64,000 bases of DNA from an uncultured Bacillota bacterium (GCA_949291945.1 CASEXH010000001.1:1-64000); one strand, 5' to 3'. Shown: positions 53,462 through 62,949, counted from the first letter of the stretch. Numbers and translations: made by a program. Notes: generated by a model not told the origin, from the letters alone.

Positions 53462-54550
53462 TTAGGAGATCCGGATCCTGCTGCCGGCATAGATCTTATC
53501 CGGATCTGAAATCTGATTCAGTTCCTGAAGTTTCTTGACTGTTGTTCCAAACCGGGCGGCAATTCCCGAAAGGGTATCTCCGGAACGGATGGTATAATAC
53601 TGAGCAGAAGCCTGGGCACCGGAAGGAATCCTCAGCGTCTGTCCCGGGTAGATCCTGTCAGGATCTGAGATCCCGTTCAGCTGTGCAAGAACCTGATAAG
53701 TTGTGCCGAACCTGGCGGCGATTTCAGAAAGAGTATCTCCTGCTTTTACCGTATAGATTGTCTGATTTCCGGAAGGGCTGCCGGTAATCCTCAGCACTTG
53801 ACCGGCATAGATTTTATTTGGATCTGCAATAGAATTCAGTGCTGCCAGCTGACTCACTGTAGTGCCAAACCGGAGAGCAATGCCGGAAAGTGTATCTCCC
53901 CGCTGAACTGTATACTCACTGGGAACCGAAGGCACAGGTTCCGATTCTGCGGTTCCTTTCCCATAGTCTTTATAGCTGTAATTTCTGTCACAGTCTCCGG
54001 AAATTCCAGGGACTTTTCCTGTAGAAGTATACTGCCACATATCCATACCGGTAATAGACGGAGCAGAGGCATACTGTGCGAACCAGAGGTCATAGGGGAG
54101 ACGGTCTGTGTCAAACATGGTCCGGTAATAATCCAGGTTGGTATAATACATAGGGGTATATCCCGCAGATTTTATTTTTTCACAGAAAGCAATGACCATA
54201 TCTGTTGCCAGTGTTTTCCCAATGGTAACCCCATTTTGTGCTCCGTAACGCACCGTATCGTACTCCAGATCATAGGCAAGAGGCCAGGTGATCTTATACT
54301 GTTCTGCCAGAGCAATACAATATTCCGCCTCACGGGCTGCCATCTGTGTGGAGTATGCATAGGAAAACCAGTAAATACCGAAGGGGAGGCCCAGCCGCTG
54401 GCAGGCTGCTGCATTCCGATGGAAATAGGTGTCTACATTGTTCTGCCCGTATCCACCCCGGAGCATAGCAAAAGCAATCCCTCCATCTTTGACCTGATCC
54501 CAGTCTATTGTTCCCTGGTAGTGGGAAACATCTATTCCATTTAAAGCCAT
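53462..54550 (-). CDS. GH25 lysozyme with three LysM domains
   Basis: The 362-aa protein has a GH25 muramidase domain (residues 1-195) starting GIDVSHYQGTIDWDQVK. The catalytic acidic pair lies in the region PLAYDLEYD (near residue 97) and the end DMWQYTS is typical. Three LysM repeats follow near 205-248, 256-300 and 310-355, each with GDTLSGIA or GDTLSEIA and DP(N/D)(K/R)IY. It would cleave peptidoglycan between MurNAc and GlcNAc. There is no signal peptide, so export by lysis, holin or a non-classical route must be assumed. AGGAGG precedes the ATG. Confidence 0.9.
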   Translation of the reverse strand: MALNGIDVSHYQGTIDWDQVKDGGIAFAMLRGGYGQNNVDTYFHRNAAACQRLGLPFGIYWFSYAYSTQMAAREAEYCIALAEQYKITWPLAYDLEYDTVRYGAQNGVTIGKTLATDMVIAFCEKIKSAGYTPMYYTNLDYYRTMFDTDRLPYDLWFAQYASAPSITGMDMWQYTSTGKVPGISGDCDRNYSYKDYGKGTAESEPVPSVPSEYTVQRGDTLSGIALRFGTTVSQLAALNSIADPNKIYAGQVLRITGSPSGNQTIYTVKAGDTLSEIAARFGTTYQVLAQLNGISDPDRIYPGQTLRIPSGAQASAQYYTIRSGDTLSGIAARFGTTVKKLQELNQISDPDKIYAGSRIRIS

Positions 54551-54712
54551 ATCTGTCCTCCTTTCGAATAAGAGGAAACCAGCCTTCTGATTTCCTCTTA
54601 TATATCATATGAGCCCAAACAGCCGGCGGTTATGCATTTCATGCCTTGACAAGGAGGGAAAAACATTATAAGATAAATTATGCTTTAAAAACTTGCAGAA
54701 GCGCAGATTGTA

Positions 54713-54742
54713 TTGCGTTACAGGAAAAGCTTTCCTTATTAT
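54713..54742 (+). promoter_or_regulatory. Promoter of tmRNA
   Basis: TTGCGT (54713-54718) and TATTAT (54737-54742) are spaced 18 bp apart and place the start near the mature 5' end at about 54747. Confidence 0.65.
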
Positions 54743-54746
54743 ATGA

Positions 54747-55096
54747 GGGCTTGTACTGGTTTCGACGGGGGTTTTGAAGTTGAGGAAGCCATCCGCAGAC
54801 TCCGGGACTGCGTATCAACCTGGAACTTAAATATAAACGCAAACAATAATAGAGTAGCGTTAGCTGCCTAATTGCAGCTTGTCAGCCCCGGACCACCCGC
54901 TGTTCGGGAATCTGGCATCAAACTTGCGGGGAACTTCTCTTTCAAAGCTTTGAGATTGGGGAAGATTTTATGAAGCTACTAAGCGCAGCAGCCTGTTATC
55001 CGGCGGCTGTGTGAGGGAATGTTAAAAGAATAACTGTGATGGGAGATGCTTCAAGGGATAGACTTTCGGACAGGGGTTCGATTCCCCTCAGGTCCA
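54747..55096 (+). ncRNA. ssrA: tmRNA
   Basis: About 350 nt rescue stalled ribosomes. The 5' end GGGCTTGTACTGGTTTCGAC and the T-arm GGTTCGATTCC near the 3' end are diagnostic. The acceptor pairs GGGCTT with AGGTCC and the 3' CCA is not encoded. The tag frame at 54839-54871 reads ANNNRVALAA then TAA; the ALAA end is the usual protease signal. Helices and pseudoknots between tag and T-arm can be seen as repeated GC-rich inversions. Confidence 0.96.
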
Positions 55097-55100
55097 TAGA

Positions 55101-55147
55101 AGAGTTGAGTTAAAGGCAGAGGGTTCTGCTTTTAGATCAGCTCTTTT
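55101..55147 (+). terminator. Terminator of tmRNA
   Basis: AGAGTTGA (from 55101) pairs with TCAGCTCT (to 55144), with an inner GGCAGA/TCTGC stem and a T-tract. Confidence 0.75.
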
Positions 55148-55244
55148 TCTTTAAATATTCTTACCTGCCAATGGGATCGTACCAGAAAATATAAGTCTAC
55201 AAAAGAAGGAGAACTCCGGTGACAAGTCCCGGAAAATAATATTT

Positions 55245-57092
55245 ATGATCACAAGAAAAGATTTAAAGCAAAAGGGGAAACAATCCCTGAAAAAACATTA
55301 TCTGATCTTCGCAGCCGTCTGTATGATCTCTGCCTTCCTTGCTTCCGAGTTCAACGGCTCTCTTAATTTTTCCACCCTTCGGAATTACGAAGAGATGTCC
55401 GCTGACCCTGAAGCGTATACAGAAGTTTCCGTTGATTCCAAAAGAAGCGTGGGCTGGCATGAAGTAGTGGAAGACATTCTCACGGATCAGTTAGAAGAAG
55501 GTGCACAGCTTTCTGAAGCCCTACAGAAACAGGCAATGGAACGTTCCCTGGAGGGCAGTCCTGTATTCGGCCGTACCAGAGGCGTACTTGCTAATCTCAT
55601 AAATCAGATCAGCTCCGGCTCCATCCTGGTCACCTTTGCCGCTGCAGTAAATTCTCTTACAGGCACAGAAAGAGGCGGTATTGTTGTCCTGATCCTCCTT
55701 GGTACCGCAGGACTGTCTGTATTCTGGTTTTTGATTCAGAATACCTTCGGTGTCATCCTCCGCCGCATTTTTCTGGAAGGGCATACCTATGAAAAGGTTC
55801 CGATTTCCCGTTTTCTCTACCTTTTAAGGGTAAAAAAATGGCTGAAGGTTTCCTGGAATATGCTGGTCAAATATATATATCAGTCTCTCTGGTCACTGAC
55901 TGTCATCGGAGGGATCATTAAGCATTATTCTTATTTTCTTGTGCCCTATATTCTTGCAGAGAATCCTGACATGACTGCCAATCAGTCTGTCACTCTGTCA
56001 AGAAAACTCATGAAAGGCCACAAGTGGGAATGCTTCCTTCTGGAACTATCCTTTTTAGGCTGGATGATCCTGGGCGCTCTGAGTCTGGGGATTTTCAATA
56101 TACTTTTTACGAATCCGTACAAAACAGCTGTTTTTACCGAATATTATATCCAGCTCCGCCAAAAGGGCAAAGAGGAAAAGATTCCCCTCTCTCAACTGCT
56201 CAATGATTTTTATCTCTATGAAAAAGCAGACGCCCTTGATCTCACGGAAAAATATGTGGACATTCTGGATATCATGGAAACCCCTCCTTTGGAAGAGCCA
56301 AAGCTTCCCGGAGTGAAAGGTTTCCTTGCAAGGAATTTTGGTATCCTGTTATTCTGGGGAAAGCATGAAAAACGCTATGAAGAGGTCCAGGCCCGCCGCC
56401 TGAAAAACAAAGAATTATCCGATGCGGTAAAAGGTCTTGTCTATCCTACACGCCTGTTTCCCATTCCGGAAGAAAATAAAAGGGTCCAGGCTGAATCCCT
56501 CAATTATATGCGGCAATACAGTATCTGGTCACTGCTTATCATTTTCCTGGGTTTTTCTATCTTCGGATGGCTTTGGGAAGTGACCCTTCATCTCGTTACC
56601 AGTGGTGAGCTTGTAAACCGGGGCTTTTTAAACGGTCCGTGGCTCCCCATCTATGGAAGCGGTTCCGTACTGATCCTGACTCTTCTGTACCGGCTCCGAA
56701 AAAAACCGGCTGCAGAATTCTTTGCCGCAGTGGTCCTCTGCGGTTCCCTGGAATATATGACGTCACTGCTCATGGAAATATTCACCGATGGGATGAAATG
56801 GTGGGATTACAGCGGATATTTTCTGAATCTCCACGGACGCATCTGTGCAGAAGGACTGCTGGTATTTGGCGTGGGAGGAATGATGGTGGTCTATATTCTG
56901 GCACCTCTTACGGACAATCTGTTCCAAAAGGGGAATCAGAAATTATTAAGACTTTTCTGTCTTATATTCCTTATTCTTTTCTGCCTGGATCTGGTATATA
57001 CACAGATTCATCCAAATGCAGGGGAAGGTATTACCGATATCAGCAGTATCCGAAAGGAGACAGACTGGAAACCAGAACTTCCGAAGAGCTGA
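55245..57092 (+). CDS. DUF975 membrane protein fused to CmpB-like ABC-transporter type IV domain
   Basis: The 615-aa protein has about ten membrane helices. Residues 1-330 form a DUF975 domain (start MITRKDLKQKGKQSLKKHY, later MKGHKWECFLLELSF). A charged linker of about 100 residues follows. The last 190 residues match the putative ABC transporter type IV family (IFGWLWEVTLH, NRGFLNGPWLPIYG, GRICAEGLLVFG). The two domains are normally separate genes, so this is a fusion. Its own ribosome site is weak. A mini frame GTGACAAGTCCCGGAAAATAA (55219-55239) with GGAG ends 5 nt before the ATG and could couple translation. Confidence 0.8.
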   Translation: MITRKDLKQKGKQSLKKHYLIFAAVCMISAFLASEFNGSLNFSTLRNYEEMSADPEAYTEVSVDSKRSVGWHEVVEDILTDQLEEGAQLSEALQKQAMERSLEGSPVFGRTRGVLANLINQISSGSILVTFAAAVNSLTGTERGGIVVLILLGTAGLSVFWFLIQNTFGVILRRIFLEGHTYEKVPISRFLYLLRVKKWLKVSWNMLVKYIYQSLWSLTVIGGIIKHYSYFLVPYILAENPDMTANQSVTLSRKLMKGHKWECFLLELSFLGWMILGALSLGIFNILFTNPYKTAVFTEYYIQLRQKGKEEKIPLSQLLNDFYLYEKADALDLTEKYVDILDIMETPPLEEPKLPGVKGFLARNFGILLFWGKHEKRYEEVQARRLKNKELSDAVKGLVYPTRLFPIPEENKRVQAESLNYMRQYSIWSLLIIFLGFSIFGWLWEVTLHLVTSGELVNRGFLNGPWLPIYGSGSVLILTLLYRLRKKPAAEFFAAVVLCGSLEYMTSLLMEIFTDGMKWWDYSGYFLNLHGRICAEGLLVFGVGGMMVVYILAPLTDNLFQKGNQKLLRLFCLIFLILFCLDLVYTQIHPNAGEGITDISSIRKETDWKPELPKS

Positions 57093-57103
57093 AGAATCTT
57101 ATA

Positions 57104-57155
57104 AAAAAGCTCATACAGCTTCGGCATCTATTCTGCCTTGCTGTATGAGCTTTTT
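57104..57155. terminator. Bidirectional terminator
   Basis: AAAAAGCTCATACAGC (57104-57119) and GCTGTATGAGCTTTTT (57140-57155) form a perfect stem with A/T tracts on both sides. It lies between the convergent membrane fusion gene and oppF. Confidence 0.92.
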
Positions 57156-57157
57156 AT

Positions 57158-58114
57158 TTATTCCATATCCAGGTGACAGGATACAAAATGTCCCGGACGA
57201 GCTTCTCTCAGCTTCGGGGATTCCGTATGGCATTTCTCTGTTGCATACTTACATCTGTTTGCAAAAGAACAACCCGGTTTTGGATTAATGGGGCTGGGTA
57301 CGTCTCCGGAAAGAACACTGGCTTCTTTCTGTGCTTCCTTATCCGGATCCGGAATCGGAACAGAAGCCAGCAGAGCCTGGCTGTAAGGATGGAGAGTATG
57401 CGCATAAATCTCATCACTGTCTGCCAGTTCTACAAGATTTCCAAGATACATAACTGCAATACGGTCGGAAATATATTTTACTATATTCAAGTCGTGAGCA
57501 ATAAACATATAGGTAAATCCATGCTTATCCTGAAGTTCCTTCAGCAGATTGATAATCTGGCTCTGAATGGAAACGTCCAGAGCAGAAATCGGCTCGTCGC
57601 AGACGATAAATTCCGGTTCTACCGCCAGAGCCCGGGCAATACCGATACGCTGCCGCTGACCTCCGGAAAACTCATGAGGAAAACGGTTGGCATGTTCTCT
57701 GTTGAGGCCTACTGTCTCCAGCAGTTCATAGACTCTCTGGGTCCGTTTTTCCTTGTCGTACATTTTATGGATCTCCATACCCTCGGCAATAATGCTTCCA
57801 ACCGTCATACGGGGATTCAGAGAAGCATAAGGATCCTGGAAAATGATCTGTGCTTTTCTGGAATACTCATAACGGTCTTTGGTGTGCTTCATGTTCACTT
57901 CTTTGCCGTTATAGAGGATCTTGCCTTTTGTGGCAGGGTAAATCCCCATTACCACACGTCCCAGGGTGGACTTTCCGCAGCCGGACTCACCTACCACACC
58001 CAGGGTCTCGCCTTTATAAATATTAAGGGAAATATCATTGACTGCCACCAGAGTTCGTCCTTTTCCTACGTGGAAATGTTTGGACACATGGTCTAATGTG
58101 ATGAGCTTATCCAT
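57158..58114 (-). CDS. oppF: Oligopeptide ABC transporter ATP-binding protein OppF
   Basis: The 318-aa ATPase has Walker A GESGCGKST, signature SGGQRQRIGIA, Walker B FIVCDEPISALD and switch His FIAHDLNIV. The C-terminal oligopeptide-type extension has CSFANRCKYATEKC, whose cysteines are typical of Opp/Dpp ATPases and may bind a 4Fe-4S cluster. It starts inside the end of oppD by 8 nt. Last gene of the opp operon. Confidence 0.92.
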   Translation of the reverse strand: MDKLITLDHVSKHFHVGKGRTLVAVNDISLNIYKGETLGVVGESGCGKSTLGRVVMGIYPATKGKILYNGKEVNMKHTKDRYEYSRKAQIIFQDPYASLNPRMTVGSIIAEGMEIHKMYDKEKRTQRVYELLETVGLNREHANRFPHEFSGGQRQRIGIARALAVEPEFIVCDEPISALDVSIQSQIINLLKELQDKHGFTYMFIAHDLNIVKYISDRIAVMYLGNLVELADSDEIYAHTLHPYSQALLASVPIPDPDKEAQKEASVLSGDVPSPINPKPGCSFANRCKYATEKCHTESPKLREARPGHFVSCHLDME

Positions 58115-59120
58115 TTACCTTTCCCTCCTTTGCTCCCGGAAAATCCGGGTGAAGTCTCCAGCAGGAAGCGGAATGTCCCTCTCCCAGCTCAAATACCGGC
58201 GGCTGATTTGCCTTGCAGATCTTCATGCAGTGTTCGCACCGGCTGGCGAATCCACAGCCCTGAGGCGGTGCATAAAGATCCGGTGGAGTACCTGGGATAG
58301 AAACCAGTTCTTCCTCTTTTTTTGTATCAATGGTAGGAAGGCTTCGCAGAAGGGCGATGGTATAAGGATGTCCCGGATTGTAGAAGATATCTCTTACGGA
58401 ACCTCTTTCCACGATCTTTCCTGCATACATGACAGACACTTCATCCGCCAGATTTGCCACAACTCCCAGGTCATGGGTAATCAGGATAATGGCAGTCTTT
58501 GTCTCCTCTTTGATCTTTGCCATAAGCTGCATAATCTGGGCCTGGATGGTCACATCCAGGGCTGTGGTAGGCTCATCGGCAATAAGGAGCTGAGGATTGC
58601 AGGCCAGAGCCATAGCGATCATGGCTCTCTGCCGCATACCGCCGGAAAACTCATGGGGATACTGTTTTGCCCTCTCCTCCGGGTTAGGAATCTGCACCAG
58701 CTTCAGCAGGCGGACAGCTTCTTTTTCCGCCTCTGCCTTAGAAATCTTCTTTTTCTTTACCAGAGTCTCGGTAAGCTGCTTTCCAACCTTCATGGTAGGA
58801 TTCATACAGGTCATAGGATCCTGGAAGATCATGCTTACCAACTGTCCCCTGATATTCTGCATTTCTTTCTCACTGGCAGCTACGATATCCTTGCCGCAGA
58901 GATCAATGCTTCCTTCTTTGATACGGGCAGGAGGCATAGGATTTAATTTCATGATCGTCTGGGCGGTAACACTTTTCCCACAGCCGGATTCTCCAACAAT
59001 GGCCATTACCTCCCCTTTCTTAACCTCCAGGCTGACCCCGCGGACTGCGTGGACCTCTCCTGCATAAGTATCAAAGGAAACATGGAGGTTGTCTATCTTT
59101 AAGACATTATCATTTTCCAT
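58107..59120 (-). CDS. oppD: Oligopeptide ABC transporter ATP-binding protein OppD
   Basis: The 337-aa ATPase has Walker A GESGCGKSVTAQ, signature SGGMRQRAMIA and Walker B LLIADEPTTALD. The C-terminal CGFASRCEHCMKIC motif is as in other Opp/Dpp family members. It pairs with OppF to power the OppBC pore. It starts 6 nt after oppC and overlaps oppF. Confidence 0.92.
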   Translation of the reverse strand: MENDNVLKIDNLHVSFDTYAGEVHAVRGVSLEVKKGEVMAIVGESGCGKSVTAQTIMKLNPMPPARIKEGSIDLCGKDIVAASEKEMQNIRGQLVSMIFQDPMTCMNPTMKVGKQLTETLVKKKKISKAEAEKEAVRLLKLVQIPNPEERAKQYPHEFSGGMRQRAMIAMALACNPQLLIADEPTTALDVTIQAQIMQLMAKIKEETKTAIILITHDLGVVANLADEVSVMYAGKIVERGSVRDIFYNPGHPYTIALLRSLPTIDTKKEEELVSIPGTPPDLYAPPQGCGFASRCEHCMKICKANQPPVFELGEGHSASCWRLHPDFPGAKEGKVNG

Positions 59121-59126
59121 AGTTCT

Positions 59127-60125
59127 TTACCTCCTTAATTTCGGGTCGAATGCGTCCCGGAGCTGGTCTCCCAGCAGGTTAAAGGACAACATAGTTACAC
59201 AGATGAACAGGGCTACCACTACCAACTGTGTAGGATACATCTGGAATACCTGAATGGCTGCATTGGCCATCATACCCCAGGAAGACTGAGGCGGTGCGAT
59301 ACCAAGTCCCAGCATAGACAGGAAAGCCTCTGTAAAAATAACATTTGGAATGTCCAGTGTGATATTGACAATGATGACACTCAACACATTTGGAACCAGA
59401 TGCTTACCGATGATACGGGCGGGAGATGCACCCATGGATTTGGCTGCGATAACAAACTCCTGCTCCTTCAGGCTGACTACCTGGCCTCTTACCAGACGGG
59501 CCATACCGGTCCACCCGGTAAGTGAATAAGCTACAATGATAGTCCCCAACCCTCTGTCCATAACGGTCATCAGAAGGATAACGATGATCAGATAGGGAAT
59601 ACCGCTGATGATCTCCAGGATACGCATCATCACCGTATCTACTGCACCGCCGAAATATCCGGAAACACCGCCATAGATAACACCTACGAAACAATCGATC
59701 AGAGCCACGGCGATAGCGATGGTCAGAGAAATCCTGGCGCCATACCATACTCTGGCGAACACGTCGCGTCCAAGGCTGTCCGTTCCGAAAATATGCATCT
59801 GCCCTGTCACAGAATCCGGGGACATGATAGGTTTATTCTGAAACGCTACATTCTGCTGCTCATAGCCAAACGGACAGATCATGGGGAGAAAAATAGCCCC
59901 CAGAATGATCAGCGCCAGAATCGTCATACATACAATCGCTACTTTACTTTTTCTGATGCGGTTCCAGGCATCCTTCATAAAACTGATAGAAGGACGGGCA
60001 ATGGCCTCCATGGAGGAAGCATCGGATCCGATCACCTCAAAGGCGTCCGCTCCGATTTTTCCGCTGACATCATAAGGAGTGTACTTTGGGGCCTGTACTG
60101 CTTGGGGTTGTTTCTTTTTTGCCAT
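59127..60125 (-). CDS. oppC: Oligopeptide ABC transporter permease OppC
   Basis: The 332-aa permease has a long cytoplasmic N-terminus (about 65 residues, Lys/Gln rich at the start), then six membrane helices. The EAA loop LKEQEFVIAAKSMGASPARIIGKH is spread near residue 225. An FGTDSLGRDVFARVW segment is typical of OppC/DppC. It lies 9 nt after oppB. Confidence 0.92.
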   Translation of the reverse strand: MAKKKQPQAVQAPKYTPYDVSGKIGADAFEVIGSDASSMEAIARPSISFMKDAWNRIRKSKVAIVCMTILALIILGAIFLPMICPFGYEQQNVAFQNKPIMSPDSVTGQMHIFGTDSLGRDVFARVWYGARISLTIAIAVALIDCFVGVIYGGVSGYFGGAVDTVMMRILEIISGIPYLIIVILLMTVMDRGLGTIIVAYSLTGWTGMARLVRGQVVSLKEQEFVIAAKSMGASPARIIGKHLVPNVLSVIIVNITLDIPNVIFTEAFLSMLGLGIAPPQSSWGMMANAAIQVFQMYPTQLVVVALFICVTMLSFNLLGDQLRDAFDPKLRR

Positions 60126-60134
60126 AGTGCTTTT

Positions 60135-61088
60135 CTACTCCTTTCTTCCTGTCAGTTTGATACGGGGATCGATCAGGCCGTAGATAATATCTACCACCAG
60201 GTTGGCCAGGATCAGGAAGGTACCGTAGAATACAGTAGTTCCTGCGATCAGCGTATAATTATTAGTCTGTACACTGGTTACAAAGTATTTTCCAAGACCT
60301 GGAATCGCAAAAATATTTTCTACAACAAAGGCTCCCGTCAGGATCGCTGCCACCAAAGGTCCCATAACCGTGATGACCGGCATGATGGCATTACGGACAG
60401 CATGCCTCCAAATAATCTGTCTCTGGCTCAGTCCTTTTGCTTTTGCTGTCTTAATATAATCCTGGCTTAATACATCCAGCATACTGGTACGCATAAGACG
60501 GCTCACGGTAGCCATGGAACCGAAGGCCAGAGCAAAGGCGGGCAGAATCTTACTGTGCCAGTCTGTCCAGCCCACAATAGCGAATACCTGAGTTCCTGTA
60601 GCCTGACCCAGCTTCAGAGCCAGGAAGTACTGAAGGATGGCACCCATAATGAAGGAAGGTACGGACACACCTACCAATGCCAGGAACATAGCGCCGCTGT
60701 CCCAGGCTGTACCTCTTTTTACTGCTGCAACGATACCCAGCAGGATACCCATGATAAATGCAAAGAGCAGTGCCCGGATGCCCAGGTCAAAAGAAACCGG
60801 GAAAGCCTCCCGGATAATATCGGTAACTTCTCTTCCGTCAGGTATGGAAATACCAAAGTCCCCCTGGAGGGCATTGCCGATGTACATCAGCAGCTGCTGG
60901 AGTACAGGTTTATCCAGACCATACTTTGCTTTCAGAGCTTCCATAACCGTATCGGGGATATCTTTTCCGCCGGTAAAAGGATCTCCCGGAAGCAGCTGCA
61001 TCAGCAGGAAGGTGACGCTGGTCAGGACCAGGATCGTAATAAAGGAATAGACGATTCTCTTTAAAATGTAGCGTATCTGATTCGCCAA
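60135..61088 (-). CDS. oppB: Oligopeptide ABC transporter permease OppB
   Basis: The 317-aa permease has an N-terminal helix (RIVYSFITILVLTSVTFLLM) and a PGDPF loop. The EAA loop LSQDYIKTAKAKGLSQRQII is near residue 210, with six helices in all. The end LIDPRIKL is typical. It follows oppA across a 172-nt gap holding two hairpins, so oppBCDF may be expressed at a lower level than oppA. Confidence 0.92.
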   Translation of the reverse strand: MANQIRYILKRIVYSFITILVLTSVTFLLMQLLPGDPFTGGKDIPDTVMEALKAKYGLDKPVLQQLLMYIGNALQGDFGISIPDGREVTDIIREAFPVSFDLGIRALLFAFIMGILLGIVAAVKRGTAWDSGAMFLALVGVSVPSFIMGAILQYFLALKLGQATGTQVFAIVGWTDWHSKILPAFALAFGSMATVSRLMRTSMLDVLSQDYIKTAKAKGLSQRQIIWRHAVRNAIMPVITVMGPLVAAILTGAFVVENIFAIPGLGKYFVTSVQTNNYTLIAGTTVFYGTFLILANLVVDIIYGLIDPRIKLTGRKE

Positions 61089-61124
61089 GATAACAGCTCC
61101 TTTCTCTTGTGTTTTCTTTTTTTA

Positions 61125-61169
61125 CTGTTTATGTAAATCGCAAAGATCCTTTGCGATTTACATAAACAG
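61125..61169. repeat. Perfect 21-bp palindrome in the oppA-oppB gap
   Basis: CTGTTTATGTAAATCGCAAAG (61125-61145, reading 21 nt) and its exact complement (61149-61169) have a 3-nt loop. On the minus strand the stem is followed by A's, not T's, so it is not a normal terminator of oppA. Confidence 0.9.
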
Positions 61170-61172
61170 ACA

Positions 61173-61214
61173 GGAGCCCTGCCGGGAACATCTCTATTCC
61201 CTGGCAACGGCTCC
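61173..61214 (-). terminator. Hairpin after oppA (terminator or attenuator)
   Basis: GGAGCC (61173-61178) with GGCTCC (61209-61214) and an inner CCGGGAA/TTCCC stem. It is followed on the minus strand by TGTCTGTTTATG, a weak U-tract. It probably reduces read-through from oppA into oppB or stabilises the oppA message. Confidence 0.6.
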
Positions 61215-61260
61215 TATCCGCTAAATCACTTTATACCTTTGTCAGCCGTATAACTTTCTA

Positions 61261-62949
61261 TTATTCTGCTGCATCTGTAAAGTCGAATTCCTGGAATCCT
61301 GTACGTGTCATGTTCTGAACTTTATCAGATACGGCGTAAGTAACACCGCTGAAGTACAGAGGATAAATCGCAGCGTCATCATAGGTTACGATCTTTTCTG
61401 CCTGAGCCAGCATATCCTGACGGGCAACTACATCGCTTTCCTTCAGAGCATTTGCAATAAGTTCATCATACTGGGCATTGGAATATTTACCGTAGTTATT
61501 TCCGTTTGTAGTAGTGAACATATCCAGGAAAGTCATCGGGTCATTGTAGTCTGGTGACCATCCTGCATAAACCATATCGAAGTCGCCGCTGTCCATGGAA
61601 GCCAGACGGGATTTGAATGGCTGAGGTGTGATCTCAACGTCGATACCCAGAACTTCTTTCCACTGTGCCTGATAGAACTCTGCAGTTCTCTGTGCCTGTG
61701 ACTGGTCGTCGCAGAGGATCGACAGATTCAGATCTTCTGCAGAAAGTCCTGTCTCCTGAAGTCCCTGTTCGAAAGCTTTCTTAGCTTCTTCTGCATTGTA
61801 GGAAACCACATCGCCTACGGCGTCACGGTATTTCTCGCCGTTAGCTCCGGCGATCGTTGTAGGTACAAGACCTGTAGCCGGTACAGAACCGTCTTTCAGG
61901 ATGTCGTTGCAAAGGCTCTCTGTATTGATTGCCATACCAAGACCGCGGCGGATATTGGCATTGTCAAGGCCCTTGTCTGTTTTCTGTGTATTGAACTGAA
62001 TGTACCAGTTTCCGTTGTCTACATAGCTCTCTGTTTTGATGCCAAGTGTCTCAGCCTGTGCAGTCTGGTCTGCTGTGATGTTGATACAGTCAACCTGTCC
62101 GCCCTGGAAAGCGTTCATACGTGTGTTGGCATCGTTCATCATTGTGTAGCGGATAGTTCCTGCTGCACATCTGTCCGGATCATAGAAATCAGGATTCTGT
62201 GTCAGAGTGATATGATCGTTGTGTACCCACTCAGAGATTGTATAAGCACCGTTTGTCACAATCTTATCAGCGTCGTCTCCATATACATCTGCACCGATCT
62301 CCTCATATGCTTTCTGGTTCATTGGATAATAGGAAGCAAAGGAGAACAAATGCTCAGCGTATGGAATCGGGTTTTCAAAAGTCACTTCCAGAGTGTAATC
62401 GTCAATAGCTTTAACACCCAGTTCAGAAGGATCCATAGTTCCTTCATATACTTCATTGCCGTTTAACAGGTTATCGTAAACAATGAAGGCATAGGAAGAA
62501 GCTGCTTCCTTGCTGCAGATAGTCTGATAAGAGAACACGAAATCGTGTGCCGTCACAGGCTCGCCGTTTGTCCATTTTGCGTCCTGACGGAGCTTCATGG
62601 TGTATACACGGCCGTCTTCGCTGACCTGTGTATCCTCAGCCAGGTCGGCAACCGGTGTATCGTTGGCGTCTAGTTTATACAGACCTACCATAACCTCACG
62701 GAGAATATCTCCGGAAGCAACGTCTGTTGTCAGAATACTGTTCAATTCAGGGGGTTCTGCACGAAGGTCCACTACATAAGTATCATCTTCAGCAGTTCCC
62801 GGAAAAGCTGAACTAGCTGCTTCTGTTCCATCGCTGGCTGCACTGGAATCTGAACCGGAAGTACTGCCGGAATCAGAGCTTCCACATGCGCCTAAGGACA
62901 GAACCATGGCGCTGGCTAAAGCCATTGCTAAGATTTTCTTCATTTTCAT
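61261..62949 (-). CDS. oppA: Oligopeptide-binding lipoprotein OppA
   Basis: The 562-aa extracellular binding protein has signal KKILAMALASAMVLSLG, lipobox LGAC, then a Ser-rich linker. The family 5 SBP fold has TVDLRAEPPELN-like start (written VVDLRAEPPELN) and the core TWSPDYNDP-like segment GWSPDYNDPMTFLDMF. It captures oligopeptides for OppBCDF. The start at 62949 is preferred (GGAGG 9 nt upstream); the frame to 63033 has no ribosome site. First gene of the operon. Confidence 0.92.
   Translation of the reverse strand: MKMKKILAMALASAMVLSLGACGSSDSGSTSGSDSSAASDGTEAASSAFPGTAEDDTYVVDLRAEPPELNSILTTDVASGDILREVMVGLYKLDANDTPVADLAEDTQVSEDGRVYTMKLRQDAKWTNGEPVTAHDFVFSYQTICSKEAASSYAFIVYDNLLNGNEVYEGTMDPSELGVKAIDDYTLEVTFENPIPYAEHLFSFASYYPMNQKAYEEIGADVYGDDADKIVTNGAYTISEWVHNDHITLTQNPDFYDPDRCAAGTIRYTMMNDANTRMNAFQGGQVDCINITADQTAQAETLGIKTESYVDNGNWYIQFNTQKTDKGLDNANIRRGLGMAINTESLCNDILKDGSVPATGLVPTTIAGANGEKYRDAVGDVVSYNAEEAKKAFEQGLQETGLSAEDLNLSILCDDQSQAQRTAEFYQAQWKEVLGIDVEITPQPFKSRLASMDSGDFDMVYAGWSPDYNDPMTFLDMFTTTNGNNYGKYSNAQYDELIANALKESDVVARQDMLAQAEKIVTYDDAAIYPLYFSGVTYAVSDKVQNMTRTGFQEFDFTDAAE

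Noticed and set aside
54747..55096. Prophage integrated at ssrA
   Set aside because: No integrase, attachment repeat or phage gene lies nearby. The tmRNA 3' end is followed directly by its terminator.
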